DNA of 64,000 bases from NCBI RefSeq assembly GCF_001730315.1, contig NZ_MIKC01000038.1:163766-227765 (forward strand), written 5' to 3'. The translations under genes and the position numbers were made by a program. Positions 19,533 through 30,545 of the stretch are shown here, piece by piece. Position 1 is the stretch's first letter. Each line of letters begins with the position of its first letter. Origin of the DNA: Enterococcus ureilyticus (GTDB taxonomy: Bacteria; Bacillota; Bacilli; Lactobacillales; Enterococcaceae). The notes below the pieces were generated by a model. The model ran no database searches and had not been told where the DNA came from. It was given only the letters and a program-made list of their open reading frames with translations.

Positions 19533-21074
19533 TTAATGTCTAAAATGTCTATTATCAGTAAACACCATCGCAATACCATACTTGTCTGCCATGTCGATTG
19601 ATTCTTGGTCTTTGATACTACCACCCGGCTGAATAATTGCTTTGATTCCCTGTTTGCCAGCATACTCTATGCTATCAGACATTGGGAAAAATGCATCACT
19701 CGCTAAAACAGCTTCCTCCACTTTTTCTCCTGCTTGTTTGATGGCTATTTGGACAGAACCAACGCGATTCATTTGGCCTGCACCAATCCCAAGCGTTTGC
19801 TGACTGTTGGCAACAACGATTGCATTGCTTTTAACATGTTTGACCGTTTTCCATGCAAATTCCAGCGCTGTTCGTTCAGCACTTGTTGGGTTTCTTTTCG
19901 TTACAACTTGCCATTTTTCGACATCTTCTTTCATAATATCTTGATCTTGGATTAGTAGTCCACCCAAGACTGAAACTTTTTCATCTTCTATCGCTTGAGA
20001 TTTCTTAGAAAAATCAAGCGTCAACAATCGTAGATTTTTTTTACTACTTAAAATTGTAAGTGCTTCATCCGAGAAACTTGGGGCAATAATAATTTCTAGA
20101 AACAATTGGTGCAACTTTTCAGCTACTTTTAGATCAACTTCACGGTTTAAAACAACGATCCCTCCGAAAATTGAGAGTGGATCTGCTTGATAAGCATATT
20201 GATACGCTTTATCAAGCGTCTCACCAATTCCCACTCCACAAGGATTCATATGTTTAACAGCTACTACTGCAGGTTGGTCAAACTCCCTAGAGATACGAAT
20301 AGCTGCATCTGCATCTTTGATGTTATTATAAGATAATTCTTTCCCATGCAATTGTTTCGCACTGGCAATCGAAAATGAAAGTGGCAGAGCATTTTGATAA
20401 AATGCCGCTTTTTGATGGCTATTTTCCCCATAACGCAAGCTCTGTTTTAAATCATATGTCAAAGTTAGTGTTTCTGGTTCTTTTTCTCCTACTGCTTCAG
20501 TTAAATATTCTGCAATCAAAGCATCATAAGCAGCTGTATGTCGAAAGACTTTTGCAGCCAACCTCTGTCTTGTAAGAAGGGTTGTTTCTCCTGCGCTGGC
20601 TAGTTCCGATAATACCTCATCATAATCATTTGGATCAACGACGACTGTGACAGATTGGTAATTTTTAGCGGCACTGCGTAACATACTTGGACCACCAATA
20701 TCAATGTTTTCAATTGCTTCTTCTCGGGTGACATGCTCTTTTAAGATTGTTTTCTTAAACGGATAGAGATTGACACAAACAAAATCAATCGGCTGAATGT
20801 TATGTCTTTCCATAGCCTCCATATGCTCACTCAAATCACGACGACCAAGTAAACCACCATGAATCTTTGGATGTAAGGTTTTAACACGACCGTCCATCAT
20901 TTCTGGAAAATCAGTCACTTCTTCAATCGAAATTGTTTGAATACCTGCTTGTTCAAGCATCGCTTTTGTACCACCTGTTGAAATAATTTCGATTCCCTGT
21001 TTCGCCAAGCCTTTGACAAAATCTGCTACGCCTGTTTTATCTGACACACTGATTAATGCTCTTTTTTTTATCAT
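19533..21074 (-). CDS. purH: Bifunctional AICAR transformylase / IMP cyclohydrolase
   Basis: Carries out the last two steps to IMP: formylation of AICAR with 10-formyl-THF, then ring closure. The 513 aa are standard. The N-terminal MGS-like cyclohydrolase domain ([33 protein letters not shown] near 67) is followed by the transformylase domain with [14 protein letters not shown] near 270 and the C-terminal [22 protein letters not shown]. The start overlaps the purN stop by four bases (ATGA), indicating translational coupling. Confidence 0.97.
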   Translation of the reverse strand: MIKKRALISVSDKTGVADFVKGLAKQGIEIISTGGTKAMLEQAGIQTISIEEVTDFPEMMDGRVKTLHPKIHGGLLGRRDLSEHMEAMERHNIQPIDFVCVNLYPFKKTILKEHVTREEAIENIDIGGPSMLRSAAKNYQSVTVVVDPNDYDEVLSELASAGETTLLTRQRLAAKVFRHTAAYDALIAEYLTEAVGEKEPETLTLTYDLKQSLRYGENSHQKAAFYQNALPLSFSIASAKQLHGKELSYNNIKDADAAIRISREFDQPAVVAVKHMNPCGVGIGETLDKAYQYAYQADPLSIFGGIVVLNREVDLKVAEKLHQLFLEIIIAPSFSDEALTILSSKKNLRLLTLDFSKKSQAIEDEKVSVLGGLLIQDQDIMKEDVEKWQVVTKRNPTSAERTALEFAWKTVKHVKSNAIVVANSQQTLGIGAGQMNRVGSVQIAIKQAGEKVEEAVLASDAFFPMSDSIEYAGKQGIKAIIQPGGSIKDQESIDMADKYGIAMVFTDNRHFRH

Positions 21075-21655
21075 TCAGATTTCTCTCCCTGTTTTGTTTG
21101 AATAAGCTGTGCTAGGACACTCGGATATAGCCTGTGCTCTACATTATGAATTTTTCTTTCTAAAGAATCAAGAGTGTCAGTTGGTTCAATCAAGATTTTT
21201 TCTTGTGCTAAGATCGGACCTGTATCAACACCATCATCCACATAATGAATCGTCACACCTGTTTCAGAAACATTACTACAAAAAGCATCTTTGATCCCAT
21301 GAAGACCAGGAAAACGAGGTAATAGTGAAGGGTGTATATTGATCAAGCGATTTGAAAAAGTTTCTAACAAAGTTGGGCCAATGATCCTCATGTAACCTGC
21401 TAAAACAACTAAATCGATTTGCTCTTCTTCAAGTAAATGAAGGATTTCAGCTTCATATAGTGCTTTTGATTCAAAATCGTTTGGTGAAAATGAAATAACT
21501 GGAATCAATAATTCTCTAGCTCTCTGAATCACATAAGCATCTTTTTTATCACAAAATAATAACGTAATTTCAGCAGCAATCAAGCCAGCTCTTGACGCTT
21601 CAACAATTGCTTGAAAGTTGCTGCCATTTCCTGAAGCAAATATTGCTAACTTCAT
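21071..21655 (-). CDS. purN: Phosphoribosylglycinamide formyltransferase
   Basis: Transfers formyl from 10-formyl-THF to GAR (step 3). The 194 aa have the N-terminal [16 protein letters not shown] phosphate-binding loop, the catalytic [14 protein letters not shown] near 85, the N-I-H signature in [13 protein letters not shown] near 106, and [15 protein letters not shown] near 137 with the catalytic Asp. It lies between purM and purH and overlaps purH by four bases. Confidence 0.96.
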   Translation of the reverse strand: MKLAIFASGNGSNFQAIVEASRAGLIAAEITLLFCDKKDAYVIQRARELLIPVISFSPNDFESKALYEAEILHLLEEEQIDLVVLAGYMRIIGPTLLETFSNRLINIHPSLLPRFPGLHGIKDAFCSNVSETGVTIHYVDDGVDTGPILAQEKILIEPTDTLDSLERKIHNVEHRLYPSVLAQLIQTKQGEKSE

Positions 21656-21657
21656 TT

Positions 21658-22698
21658 TTACACCTCTTTAAACACAATCGATTGTTTCGATTTAGCCGTT
21701 ATCTTGCCGAGAATATAACTTGGTTCATCGCATTTAGTTAACATCATTTGAACGGCATCAATTTTTTCTGGGGAAATAGCTAAAACCATGCCTATTCCCA
21801 TATTGAAAATCTCATACATTTCCATAGCTGGAATTTCTCCGTATGTTTCCAATGCAGTAAAAATCGGCAACTGCGGCCAACTTCCTAATTTCACTTCTGC
21901 CGACAAATGATCTGGAAGCATTCTTGGAATATTTTCTATAAAACCGCCTCCTGTAATATGGGCGATTCCATTCACTAGTTCCTGTTTGATCAGTGGGAGT
22001 AATGATTTTACATAAATTTTAGTTGGGATCAGTAATTCCTCTCCTAATACTTTCCCCATGAGTTCTGGTAGTGCGCTCTCTCCAGTCAATCGATGGCTTT
22101 CAAAGAAAATTTTACGTACAAGTGAATAACCGTTTGAATGAAGCCCACTTGAAGGTAATCCTAGAAGAACGTCTCCTTCTTGAATCTTGTTTCCCGTGAT
22201 TAATTGACTTTTTTCAGCAACCCCTACAGCAAAACCAGCTAAATCATAATGATCATCCTGATACATCCCTGGCATTTCAGCTGTTTCACCGCCAATCAGC
22301 GCTGCACCTGCTTGGATGCATCCTTCAGAAATGCCTGCAACCACAGATTCCAAACGCTCTGGTACATTTTTTCCTGTCGCAATATAATCTAAAAAATAGA
22401 GCGGTTCCGCGCCCTGAGCAACGATGTCATTTACACACATCGCCACACAATCGATCCCAATCGTCTCATGTTTATTTTCTTGGATCGCAATCATTAATTT
22501 GGTTCCCACACCATCTGTTCCTGAAATCAATACGGGCTCCTTCACATCCACCACACTTAAATCAAAACAACCGCCAAAACCGCCAAGCGCGCCCATCATA
22601 CCCGCACGTTCCGTTCGTTCGACATGTTTTTTGATTCTTTCCACCACTTCATAACCAGCTTGTACATCAACTCCAGCTTTTGCATAGGCATTTGCCAT
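21658..22698 (-). CDS. purM: Phosphoribosylformylglycinamidine cyclo-ligase (AIR synthetase)
   Basis: Closes the imidazole ring of FGAM using ATP to give AIR (step 5). The 346-aa protein has the family's [10 protein letters not shown] near 60, the [18 protein letters not shown] segment near 90, and [18 protein letters not shown] near 235. Two consecutive ATGs exist (22701 and 22698). The second is chosen because GGAGG then sits seven bases away; with the first it would be only four. Two bases separate it from purN. Confidence 0.96.
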   Translation of the reverse strand: MANAYAKAGVDVQAGYEVVERIKKHVERTERAGMMGALGGFGGCFDLSVVDVKEPVLISGTDGVGTKLMIAIQENKHETIGIDCVAMCVNDIVAQGAEPLYFLDYIATGKNVPERLESVVAGISEGCIQAGAALIGGETAEMPGMYQDDHYDLAGFAVGVAEKSQLITGNKIQEGDVLLGLPSSGLHSNGYSLVRKIFFESHRLTGESALPELMGKVLGEELLIPTKIYVKSLLPLIKQELVNGIAHITGGGFIENIPRMLPDHLSAEVKLGSWPQLPIFTALETYGEIPAMEMYEIFNMGIGMVLAISPEKIDAVQMMLTKCDEPSYILGKITAKSKQSIVFKEV

Positions 22699-22775
22699 CA
22701 TAGTTCCTCCTTATTTAGAAAACTGAGCAGGCTCGTTTTATCTTGATAAAGATTAGTTTTCTATCGTTTTTCTGA

Positions 22776-24215
22776 CTAGACAAAACTGATCTTCTCTTTC
22801 AAAGATGCTTGGTATTTCTCCTCATAATCATATAATGGCGTTGGATAGTCTCCATTGAAATAAGCCATACACAGTCCTGAATAAGGCGCATCATAGTTCA
22901 ATCCAATCGCCTCAATCAAGCCTTGTTCACTTAAAAAATTTAATGAATCAGCAGTAATCAACTTCTTGATTTCAGCTACCGAGTGATTAGCTGCAATCAA
23001 TTCTTTTCTTGTCTGGATGTCAATACCATAAAAACAGGGAAACCTCAACGGCGGAGACGCAATTCGTACATGAACTTCTTTTGCTCCTGCATCTTTAAGT
23101 AACTGCACAATACGACGGCTTGTCGTGCCACGAACAATTGAATCATCTACCATGATCACTCTTTTACCTTCTACTACACCACGAACTGCAGATAGTTTCA
23201 TCCTAACGCCTTGTTCTCTCAACTCCTGAGTAGGTTGGATAAAGGTGCGTGCAATGTATTGATTTTTCACTAAGCCCATCTCATAAGGAATACCGCTTGC
23301 CTCAGCGTAACCACTCGCAGCTGATAATGATGAGTTCGGTACTCCAACCACCATATCGGCTTCGATCGGTGCTTCTTTAGCCAAGCGTTTCCCCATATTT
23401 TTACGTGCTGTATGCACATTCATTCCGGCAATATTTGAATCTGGTCTAGCAAAATAAATATATTCCATTGAGCAAATCGCATACTGAGTATCATCTGTGT
23501 ATTTCTCTATTTTATAACCCGTATCGTCGATAATGACCACTTCACCTGGTCCAACATCACAGACAAAGGCTGCCCCGCTAACTTCTAATGCACAAGTCTC
23601 ACTAGCAATCACGTACGCTCCATTCTTCATTTGTCCGAGAGATAACGGTCGAAAAGCATTAGGATCAAGCGCTGCGATCATAGCTGTTTCAGTCATCAGC
23701 AGGTAGGCAAAACCGCCTTTAACCGTTCGTAAACTTTCCTTTAGTTGTTCAATAAATGTTATTTGTTTGCTACGACGAATGAGATGCATCAAAATTTCGG
23801 TATCTGAGTTAGAATGAAAAATCGCACCTTCTTGTTCTAATTCTTTACGAAGGCTTTTCGCATTGGTCAGATTACCATTATGAGCTAAACCACATGCACC
23901 ATCATAAAATTTAAACAAAAATGGTTGAATATTATCCACGCTTCCATTTCCAGAAGTTGCATATCGAACATGACCAATTGCAGAATTTCCGCTTAACGAA
24001 GCGAATGAACGATCATCTTTAAAAACATCTGAAAGCAATCCTAGCCCTCGATAGCCATTCAATTTCCCTTCATTATTAGAAACAATTCCCGCACCTTCTT
24101 GGCCTCGATGCTGTAAACTATGCAAACCAAAGTATGTCACCCGTGCGGCATCTGGATGTCCCCAAATGCCAAAAATTCCGCATTCTTCATTTAAACTTTT
24201 CATTTCATAAGACAT
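22776..24215 (-). CDS. purF: Amidophosphoribosyltransferase
   Basis: Commits PRPP to purine synthesis by adding the glutamine amide (step 1). The start at 24215 gives [11 protein letters not shown] followed by Cys-12: an 11-residue propeptide of the same length as in Bacillus enzymes, removed to expose the catalytic cysteine (CGIFGIWGH). The N-terminal Ntn glutaminase has HRGQEGAG near 40 and GHVRYATSG near 75. The PRTase domain has the PRPP loop [17 protein letters not shown] near 345. Fe-S cluster cysteines are probably those in the C-terminal half ([20 protein letters not shown]). 479 aa. It overlaps purL by 16 bases. Confidence 0.97.
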   Translation of the reverse strand: MSYEMKSLNEECGIFGIWGHPDAARVTYFGLHSLQHRGQEGAGIVSNNEGKLNGYRGLGLLSDVFKDDRSFASLSGNSAIGHVRYATSGNGSVDNIQPFLFKFYDGACGLAHNGNLTNAKSLRKELEQEGAIFHSNSDTEILMHLIRRSKQITFIEQLKESLRTVKGGFAYLLMTETAMIAALDPNAFRPLSLGQMKNGAYVIASETCALEVSGAAFVCDVGPGEVVIIDDTGYKIEKYTDDTQYAICSMEYIYFARPDSNIAGMNVHTARKNMGKRLAKEAPIEADMVVGVPNSSLSAASGYAEASGIPYEMGLVKNQYIARTFIQPTQELREQGVRMKLSAVRGVVEGKRVIMVDDSIVRGTTSRRIVQLLKDAGAKEVHVRIASPPLRFPCFYGIDIQTRKELIAANHSVAEIKKLITADSLNFLSEQGLIEAIGLNYDAPYSGLCMAYFNGDYPTPLYDYEEKYQASLKEKISFV

Positions 24216-26422
24216 GGAATTGCTTCCTCCCATAGTTCTTTGGCCTTTTGCGTCATGATACTGATTTTTTGATCATTTGTTTGAATTTCAATTACGCCTG
24301 TATCTGTTACTTTTCCAAGGAACTGTGCATTTCTTTGACTCATTTCTTCAAACAACGCTTGATTATCCGGCCTGATCGATACAATAAATCTTGACTGCGT
24401 TTCAGAAAATAGTAGTGCTGTTGGCGTATCTACAGCAACATCCATACCAAATTCATTTTTAAAGGCCGATTCAACTAATGCGATTGCTAAACCGCCTTCT
24501 GAACAATCATGGGCACTTTCAATCACTCCAGCTTTGATTGCCGTTAATACAAACTGCTGAATATCTTTTTCAATCGATAAGTCAAAATCCATCAATTTAC
24601 CTTCTATAAAACCCAACATCATTTTTTGTAGCTCACTGCCATTGAAATCGGCTTTTGTCTCACCTATCAGATAGATCAAATCACCTGCATGTTTAAATTC
24701 TTGCGTTGTTATATGTGATAAATCTGTGATCAAACCAACCATGCCAATTACTGGTGTTGGGTAAATAGCCTTACCATTGGTCTCATTGTATAAAGAAACA
24801 TTTCCTGAAATTACTGGTGTTTCCAATACTTCACAAGCCTTAGCAATGCCATCAGCTGAAGTCCAAAGCTCCCAGAAACCTTCTGGCTTATCCGGTGATC
24901 CATAATTTAGACAGTCTGTGATAGCTAGGGGTTGTCCACCGCTAGCTACAATATTTCTTGCGGCTTCCGCCACAGCAATTTGCCCGCCGATTTCTGGATT
25001 TAAATAAAGGTATCTAGCATTACAATCCGTTGTCATCGCAAGCGCCTTTTTCGTTCCACGTACGCGTAAAACAGCTGCATCACTCCCTGGTAATACAACA
25101 GTATTGGTGCGTACTTGGGCATCGTAGGTTTCGTAGATCATTTTTTTAGACGCGATTGTCGGCTGCTGTAATAAACGTAATAATGTTTCTGTACCATTGA
25201 GAATGTTTGGATGAAAATCAGCCTGTTTCTCAAATTTTTCAATTCTTGCTGGTACTTTTCGCTCCTTATTGTACACAGGGGCATCCTCTGCTAATGCATC
25301 GACTGGTAAATTTGCGACTTCAACACCGTTATGATTTAAGCGATATAATCCATCATCTGTAACGATGCCAATTGAGACAGCATCTAATTCATATTTTTTA
25401 AAAAGCGCAACGACTTCTGCTTCATGTCCTTTTTCTACACAAATCAACATCCGTTCTTGTGATTCTGATAACATCATTTCATAAGGCGTCATTCCTGTTT
25501 CACGCTGAGGCACATTATCCAACTCTAAAATCAAACCAGAACCTGCTTTAGAAGCCATTTCCGCACTTGATGAGACTAATCCTGCAGCACCCATATCTTG
25601 AATGCCCACCAAAATATCCGCATGCTCTAAGATCAACTCTAAGCATGCTTCAAGCAATAGTTTTTCCATAAACGGATCACCGACTTGAACGGCCGAGCGC
25701 TGTTGTTCTTCGCCTGCTACAAATTCCTCTGAAGCGAATGTTGCGCCATGAATGCCGTCGCGTCCTGTTTTCGCACCAACATACATAACCACATTTCCAA
25801 CTCCTTTGGCTTGGCCTTTTTGGATGTCTTTATGAGCGATCAACCCGACACACATTGCATTTACCAAAGGATTATCTTCATAGCATGGATCAAAAGCTAT
25901 TTCACCGCCCACTGTGGGAATGCCAATACAATTGCCATACCCACTGATCCCTGCTACAATTTCTTCTAAAAGATAGTTGGTTCGCTGGTTGGTTAGCTCC
26001 CCAAAACGTAGCGAATCTAAAATGGCAATCGGTCTAGCGCCCATACTAAAGATATCTCTGATGATGCCGCCAACACCCGTTGCTGCTCCTTCATACGGTT
26101 CAACAGCTGAAGGATGATTATGACTTTCCGCTTTGAAAACAACTGCTTGACCATCGCCAATATCTACAATTCCAGCACCTTCGCCAGGTCCTTGTATGAC
26201 TTGAGGACCTGATGTAGGAAATTTTCTTAACACGGGCTTTGAGTTTTTATAGGAACAGTGTTCACTCCACATGACAGAAAAGAGTCCTGTTTCCGTATAA
26301 TTTGGCATACGTTTTAAAATATCTTGTTCAATCATTCGATATTCTTCATCGGTCAATCCCCATTCAGCATAAATGCGTTGTTCTTTAATTTCTTGTGGTG
26401 TTGGCTCTTTTCCTTTCATCAT
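24200..26422 (-). CDS. purL: Phosphoribosylformylglycinamidine synthase, large subunit
   Basis: Catalytic ATP-using subunit of the three-part FGAM synthase (step 4), 740 aa, the small Gram-positive form that works with PurS and PurQ. Motifs: [12 protein letters not shown] near 50, [23 protein letters not shown] near 95, [18 protein letters not shown] near 280 and [13 protein letters not shown] near 640. The start overlaps the purQ stop by four bases (ATGA). A nested in-frame second ATG one codon later is equally possible. Confidence 0.97.
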   Translation of the reverse strand: MMKGKEPTPQEIKEQRIYAEWGLTDEEYRMIEQDILKRMPNYTETGLFSVMWSEHCSYKNSKPVLRKFPTSGPQVIQGPGEGAGIVDIGDGQAVVFKAESHNHPSAVEPYEGAATGVGGIIRDIFSMGARPIAILDSLRFGELTNQRTNYLLEEIVAGISGYGNCIGIPTVGGEIAFDPCYEDNPLVNAMCVGLIAHKDIQKGQAKGVGNVVMYVGAKTGRDGIHGATFASEEFVAGEEQQRSAVQVGDPFMEKLLLEACLELILEHADILVGIQDMGAAGLVSSSAEMASKAGSGLILELDNVPQRETGMTPYEMMLSESQERMLICVEKGHEAEVVALFKKYELDAVSIGIVTDDGLYRLNHNGVEVANLPVDALAEDAPVYNKERKVPARIEKFEKQADFHPNILNGTETLLRLLQQPTIASKKMIYETYDAQVRTNTVVLPGSDAAVLRVRGTKKALAMTTDCNARYLYLNPEIGGQIAVAEAARNIVASGGQPLAITDCLNYGSPDKPEGFWELWTSADGIAKACEVLETPVISGNVSLYNETNGKAIYPTPVIGMVGLITDLSHITTQEFKHAGDLIYLIGETKADFNGSELQKMMLGFIEGKLMDFDLSIEKDIQQFVLTAIKAGVIESAHDCSEGGLAIALVESAFKNEFGMDVAVDTPTALLFSETQSRFIVSIRPDNQALFEEMSQRNAQFLGKVTDTGVIEIQTNDQKISIMTQKAKELWEEAIPCLMK

Positions 26423-27102
26423 GCATCTGCCCTACTCTTTCCATAATTTTTTACAATTGATTTGAAAAAGCGTAGCCCGTCATCCGATCCTAACAAACGT
26501 TCGACTGCGCGCTCTGGATGCGGCATCATCCCTAAAACATTCCCTTTTTCATTAATGATGCCTGCGATATTTGCAAGACTGCCATTAGGATTTTCATCCG
26601 CATAAGTAAAAACGATTTGCTGATTCTCTTTTAATTGCTTCAAAGTTGCGTCATCACAATAATAATTCCCTTCTCCATGAGACACAGGGAGTTCAATCAC
26701 TTCATTTTCTTGGTATTCTGAGGTAAAGTTTGTTTGATTATTTGCGACTTTTAGACGCGTTGTCTTACAAACAAAATGAAGCGATTCATTGCGAAGTAAA
26801 GCTCCAGGTAAAAGTCCTGCTTCTGTCAATATTTGAAAGCCATTACAGGTACCAAAAATTGGTTTTCCTTCATCTGCTAAACGGATCACTTCACTAATGA
26901 CTTTTGAGAATCGAGCAATCGCACCACATCTAAGATAATCTCCATACGAAAATCCACCTGGAATCAGCACGCCATCAAATCCAGCCAAGCTGTCTGCATC
27001 ATGACGAACATATTCAGCATCTTCACCTAAAATATCCTTGACCGCCCATAGTAGATCCATGTCACAATTTGATCCTGGGAAAACGAGTACTGCAAATCTC
27101 AT
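26419..27102 (-). CDS. purQ: Phosphoribosylformylglycinamidine synthase, glutaminase subunit
   Basis: Supplies ammonia from glutamine to PurL. The 227-aa class I glutamine amidotransferase has FPGSNCDMD at the N-terminus, the nucleophile elbow GTCNGFQIL (catalytic Cys near 86), and the His/Glu pair in [10 protein letters not shown] near 200. The ATG at 27102 follows GGAGGAAAGATAAG and starts one base after the purS stop; a longer in-frame start at 27180 lies inside purS. Confidence 0.96.
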   Translation of the reverse strand: MRFAVLVFPGSNCDMDLLWAVKDILGEDAEYVRHDADSLAGFDGVLIPGGFSYGDYLRCGAIARFSKVISEVIRLADEGKPIFGTCNGFQILTEAGLLPGALLRNESLHFVCKTTRLKVANNQTNFTSEYQENEVIELPVSHGEGNYYCDDATLKQLKENQQIVFTYADENPNGSLANIAGIINEKGNVLGMMPHPERAVERLLGSDDGLRFFKSIVKNYGKSRADA

Positions 27103-27103
27103 C

Positions 27104-27355
27104 TTATCTTTCCTCCTGGATTTCATATCGATAGGTTTCCATATTGACATTGGCCAACAACTTATCACAAATGGCTTCAATGACGCCTTTAATCGGTTGA
27201 TCTGTTTTCATTACCTTCATTTCAAAATACTTACCAATCCGAACAGCATCAATCTCATCAAATCCTAGTCGATGAATAGCTCCTTTGACTGCTTCACCCT
27301 GTGGATCTAGTACTGAATCTTTGTACGTAACATAAATTTTCACATCATACATCAT
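27104..27355 (-). CDS. purS: Phosphoribosylformylglycinamidine synthase, PurS subunit
   Basis: An 83-aa structural subunit that bridges PurL and PurQ in the FGAM synthase. Typical features are the [18 protein letters not shown] start, [16 protein letters not shown] in the middle and a C-terminal [17 protein letters not shown] lies eight bases before the ATG at 27355; the in-frame ATG at 27382 would overlap purC and precede that site. Downstream of purC and tightly coupled to purQ. Confidence 0.95.
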   Translation of the reverse strand: MMYDVKIYVTYKDSVLDPQGEAVKGAIHRLGFDEIDAVRIGKYFEMKVMKTDQPIKGVIEAICDKLLANVNMETYRYEIQEER

Positions 27356-27374
27356 CGTCGATTCTCCTTTATTT

Positions 27375-28091
27375 TTAATCAAACCTTTTGTTTAAACGAT
27401 TAAGAACTTCTTGATAGACTGGAACAAGATCTCCTAAATTTCTGCGATAAACGTCTTTGTCTAGATGTTCATCTGTTTGTTTATCCCACAAACGACAAGT
27501 ATCAGGTGTAATTTCATCTGCCAATAAAACTGTCCCATCTGCTCGTCTGCCAAACTCTATTTTAAAGTCCACCAACCGGATATCAATTGCTTCAAACAAA
27601 ATGCTCAGTGCTTTATTTATCTTATAAGCTTCATTTTTTATTCTCTCAATTTCTTGATTCGATGCAAGGTTCAAAATTTTAACGTGGTCGTCATTGATAA
27701 ATGGGTCATCTAAATCATCATCTTTGTAATAAAATTCTAAGACTGGAAATTCAAGAGGCTTACCTTCTGGTATTGCCAAACGTTTCGCAAAGCTGCCTGC
27801 GGAAATATTTCGAATTACCACTTCTAAAGGAATTATTTCTAGTTTCTCCACTAATTGTTCGCATTTTGATATTTTCTTAATAAAATGATTTTGAAGATTT
27901 GCTCGCTTTAGCTGTTCGAAAATGAGAGCGGTAATTTCATTATTCAAACTGGCTTTTCCATCCATAGCATCTTTTCTAGCGCCATTCAAAGCCGTTGCTT
28001 GATTTAGATATTCTACCCATAAAATCTGTGGATCATCTGTTTCAAACAATCGTTTCGCTTTCCCTTCGTATAACAAAGACTTTGGTTTCAC
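27375..28091 (-). CDS. purC: SAICAR synthase
   Basis: Condenses CAIR with aspartate using ATP (step 7). The 238 aa show LLYEGKAKRLFETDD at the N-terminus, the first signature LEIIPLEVVIRNISAGS near 90 and the second LVDFKIEFG near 175, ending with DEITPDTCRLWD. The start is taken as GTG 28091, with AAGGAG eleven bases before it; a TTG three codons upstream almost touches that site. First gene of the nine-gene operon, with a PurBox-controlled promoter about 70 bases upstream. Confidence 0.96.
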   Translation of the reverse strand: MKPKSLLYEGKAKRLFETDDPQILWVEYLNQATALNGARKDAMDGKASLNNEITALIFEQLKRANLQNHFIKKISKCEQLVEKLEIIPLEVVIRNISAGSFAKRLAIPEGKPLEFPVLEFYYKDDDLDDPFINDDHVKILNLASNQEIERIKNEAYKINKALSILFEAIDIRLVDFKIEFGRRADGTVLLADEITPDTCRLWDKQTDEHLDKDVYRRNLGDLVPVYQEVLNRLNKRFD

Positions 28092-28134
28092 GGTACACAA
28101 CGCTCCTTACGTACATTTTTTAAAATAAAACTAA

Positions 28135-28148
28135 AATAGTTCGTATTT
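28135..28148 (-). promoter_or_regulatory. Second PurBox near the purC transcription start
   Basis: Minus-strand AAATACGAACTATT, core CGAAC at 28139-28143, beginning 16 bases after the -10. It therefore lies at about +10 of the transcript. Confidence 0.6.
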
Positions 28149-28159
28149 AACTTGTTTAC

Positions 28160-28188
28160 AGTTTAACAAGAGTTAAACTATCAGTCAA
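28160..28188 (-). promoter_or_regulatory. Promoter of the purC-D operon
   Basis: TTGACT (28183-28188), a 17-bp spacer and TAAACT (28160-28165) on the minus strand. Confidence 0.8.
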
Positions 28189-28222
28189 CTTTTCGTTAAC
28201 ATTAATTTGCATAAAAATAAAG

Positions 28223-28235
28223 AACGTTCGTATTT
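28223..28235 (-). promoter_or_regulatory. PurBox upstream of the purC promoter
   Basis: Minus-strand AAATACGAACGTT, core CGAAC at 28226-28230, with exactly 37 bp to the -35 hexamer. It resembles the lactococcal PurBox AWWWCCGAACWWT. Confidence 0.8.
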
Positions 28236-28291
28236 AGACCTTTTTTGGAAATCAGCTAACGAATGTGGAAAACAGAAAAAGCTTGTAAGCA

Positions 28292-28320
28292 TTTACAACT
28301 ATCAAGAAAAATGATATGCT
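28292..28320 (+). promoter_or_regulatory. Promoter of the small gene at 28388
   Basis: TTTACA (28292-28297), a 17-bp spacer and TATGCT (28315-28320). Divergent from purC. Confidence 0.6.
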
Positions 28321-28387
28321 AAACAAAAATAGATTAAAAAAACTATTTTAATTTTTCCAGTAACGATTTTTGGGAGGGAATACAAGG

Positions 28388-28774
28388 ATGACTAGCGATT
28401 ATGACAATTTGGCGCAGGAATTTTTGGCAGGACTGGTACCGGAAGAAAGAACAAAATTATATAACGATTTACTAGCATTAGAAGAAGTCCACAAATTAAA
28501 TCAGTATAGTTCTTATTACACATTTAAAAATTTGAAACGAGCGCTACATCGACATTCAGAAAGACGGAAACGAACTTTCCGCTATCTGAATAAGTTTAAT
28601 AACGAATTAGTGATCCACCAAATACATGAGCAACATTTTTTCAAAAACAATTACTGTATCCATGTCTATTTCAACTCACAAGAATGTAATTATCTTTTTA
28701 TTGATCACTTACTTTCTATGTTGAAAGCTCCAGTAAAAGCACCAATGCGAAATTTTCAAGAACTTACAGTTTGA
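28388..28774 (+). CDS. Hypothetical protein, 128 aa
   Basis: I do not recognise a family. The protein starts MTSDYDNLAQEFLAGLVPEE, is rich in Leu, Lys, His and Arg (a basic patch KRALHRHSERRKRTF near 60), and has a C-terminal half with alternating hydrophobics (YCIHVYFNSQECNYLFIDHLLSML). No signal peptide or membrane helix is seen, so it should be cytosolic. The ATG at 28388 lies nine bases after GGGAGGG; an in-frame ATG six codons earlier precedes it. Own promoter and terminator between purC and the next small gene. Confidence 0.75.
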   Translation: MTSDYDNLAQEFLAGLVPEERTKLYNDLLALEEVHKLNQYSSYYTFKNLKRALHRHSERRKRTFRYLNKFNNELVIHQIHEQHFFKNNYCIHVYFNSQECNYLFIDHLLSMLKAPVKAPMRNFQELTV

Positions 28775-28797
28775 TAATACTAGAAGTTATCTAGAGC

Positions 28798-28831
28798 AAT
28801 GGCTAAAACGCTTAACGTTTTAGTCATTTTT
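28798..28831 (+). terminator. Terminator after the 128-aa gene
   Basis: AATGGCTAAAACG (28798-28810) pairs with CGTTTTAGTCATT (28816-28828), followed by T residues. It ends 22 bases before the next start, so the next gene needs read-through or a promoter I do not see. Confidence 0.8.
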
Positions 28832-28853
28832 CAACTAAAAAAAGGAAAACACT

Positions 28854-29177
28854 ATGGAGAAATTAAAAGTTAACGTAACAATTGACCGACCAATCGGCTA
28901 CAAAGATTCATTCGGGACGATCTATCCAATCAACTATGGCTATATTGCTGGTGTGATCGGCGGAGAGGAGGAGGAACAAGATGCCTATATTCTGAACGCA
29001 ACGTCCGATCCATTGAGTCATTTTATCGGTGTGATAACAGCCGTGATTCATAGAAATGACAATAATGAAACAAAATGGGTCGTAATTCCTGAAAAATCAT
29101 CAATCACTGAAAAAGAAATACTTGAGCAAACTCATTTTATAGAACAATATTTTGACAGCTACATAGAGATGCTTTGA
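28854..29177 (+). CDS. Short inorganic-pyrophosphatase-like protein
   Basis: The 107-aa product resembles part of family I soluble pyrophosphatases: GYKDSFGTIYPINYGYIAGVIGGEEEEQDAYIL matches the FYPxNYGY and DxxDVLV active-site region, followed by an IGVITAVIHR strand. Full-length enzymes are about 170-180 aa; this lacks the N-terminal E/K catalytic residues and the C-terminal helices, and only some metal-binding acids can be matched. It is a complete small gene with a good ribosome site (AAAGGAAAA) and no frameshift, so it is better seen as a short paralogue of unsettled activity than as a broken gene. Confidence 0.7.
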   Translation: MEKLKVNVTIDRPIGYKDSFGTIYPINYGYIAGVIGGEEEEQDAYILNATSDPLSHFIGVITAVIHRNDNNETKWVVIPEKSSITEKEILEQTHFIEQYFDSYIEML

Positions 29178-29180
29178 GCA

Positions 29181-29227
29181 AAAAAATAGCAGCAGGATCA
29201 CACTAATGTGACTCCGCTGCTATTTTT
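29181..29227. terminator. Bidirectional terminator between the PPase-like gene and purB
   Basis: AAAAATAGCAGC pairs with GCTGCTATTTTT, with an inner CACATTAG-type stem. A and T runs flank both sides. Confidence 0.85.
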
Positions 29228-29231
29228 CAGT

Positions 29232-30527
29232 TTACGATAGACCAACGCGATCAAAAATAATATCAACATTCTTTAAATGATAATTATAGTCAAATGCGTC
29301 GTCTAATTCTTCTTTTGATAAAATTGACGTGATCTTTTCATCGGCTTCTAAAAGTGGTCGAAATGCTGTTTGATGATCCCAAGCATACGCCGTTTTCGGC
29401 TGAACTAGGTCATATGCCGCTTCTCTTGTCATGCCATGATCGATTAACTTCAACAAAACACGTTGGCTGTAAATCAAGCCATAGGTCGCTTCCATATTTC
29501 GTTTCATATTATCTGGAAATACGGTTAAATGTTTAACAATGTTCGAAAAACGGTTCAACATATAATCCAATAAGATCGTTGTATCAGGGATAATGATTCG
29601 CTCTGCAGAAGAATGAGAGATATCACGTTCATGCCACAACGTCACATTTTCATAGGCTGTCATCATATGCCCGCGAATTACACGAGCAAGACCAGTCATA
29701 TTTTCTGAACCAATCGGGTTGCGCTTATGAGGCATCGCTGACGAGCCTTTTTGCCCTTTAGCAAAGAATTCTTCCACTTCGCGAGTTTCTGATTTTTGCA
29801 GTCCACGAATTTCAGTCGCAAATTTCTCAATACTTGTCGCCACTAAAGCCATAGCAGATAGATATTCTGCATGGAGGTCTCGTGGTAACACCTGGGTAGA
29901 AATTTCTTGCGCCCGAATCCCTAGATGTTCACAAACATACTCTTCTACAAACGGCGAGATGTTTGCAAATGTTCCTACTGCACCACTAATTTTCCCAGCT
30001 TCTACACCTTTGGCGGCATGTTCAAAACGTTCTACATTTCGTTTCATTTCAGAATACCATAAAGCTAATTTCAACCCAAAAGTTGTTGGCTCAGCATGAA
30101 CACCATGAGTTCTTCCCATCATTACAGTATGTTTATGCTCTCTCGCTTTTTCACCTATAATTGCAGTAAACTTGTTTAAATCTTCTCGCAATATATCATT
30201 CGCTTGTTTTAATAAATAACCATAAGCAGTATCCACTACATCAGTGCTAGTTAGACCATAATGGACCCATTTGCGTTCTTCACCTAACGTTTCTGACACT
30301 GCACGAGTAAAGGCCACTACATCGTGTCTCGTTTCTGCTTCTATTTCTACTATGCGCGCTACATCAAAAGAGGCATTGTCACGGATTTTTTGAACATCCT
30401 CTTTCGGAATATCCCCTAATTCAGCCCAGGCTTCATCTGCTAATATTTCTACTTCTAGCCAAGCATTGTAGCGATTCTCATCTGTCCAAATAGCACCCAT
30501 TTCAGGTCGTGTATAACGATCGATCAT
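29232..30527 (-). CDS. purB: Adenylosuccinate lyase
   Basis: Cleaves SAICAR to AICAR and adenylosuccinate to AMP plus fumarate. The 431-aa homotetrameric lyase has [11 protein letters not shown] at the start, [16 protein letters not shown] near 137 (catalytic His) and the superfamily signature [16 protein letters not shown] near 260. Third gene of purE-K-B, 18 bases after purK, ending at a bidirectional terminator. Confidence 0.97.
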   Translation of the reverse strand: MIDRYTRPEMGAIWTDENRYNAWLEVEILADEAWAELGDIPKEDVQKIRDNASFDVARIVEIEAETRHDVVAFTRAVSETLGEERKWVHYGLTSTDVVDTAYGYLLKQANDILREDLNKFTAIIGEKAREHKHTVMMGRTHGVHAEPTTFGLKLALWYSEMKRNVERFEHAAKGVEAGKISGAVGTFANISPFVEEYVCEHLGIRAQEISTQVLPRDLHAEYLSAMALVATSIEKFATEIRGLQKSETREVEEFFAKGQKGSSAMPHKRNPIGSENMTGLARVIRGHMMTAYENVTLWHERDISHSSAERIIIPDTTILLDYMLNRFSNIVKHLTVFPDNMKRNMEATYGLIYSQRVLLKLIDHGMTREAAYDLVQPKTAYAWDHQTAFRPLLEADEKITSILSKEELDDAFDYNYHLKNVDIIFDRVGLS

Positions 30528-30545
30528 TCGATTTTTTGCTCCTTT

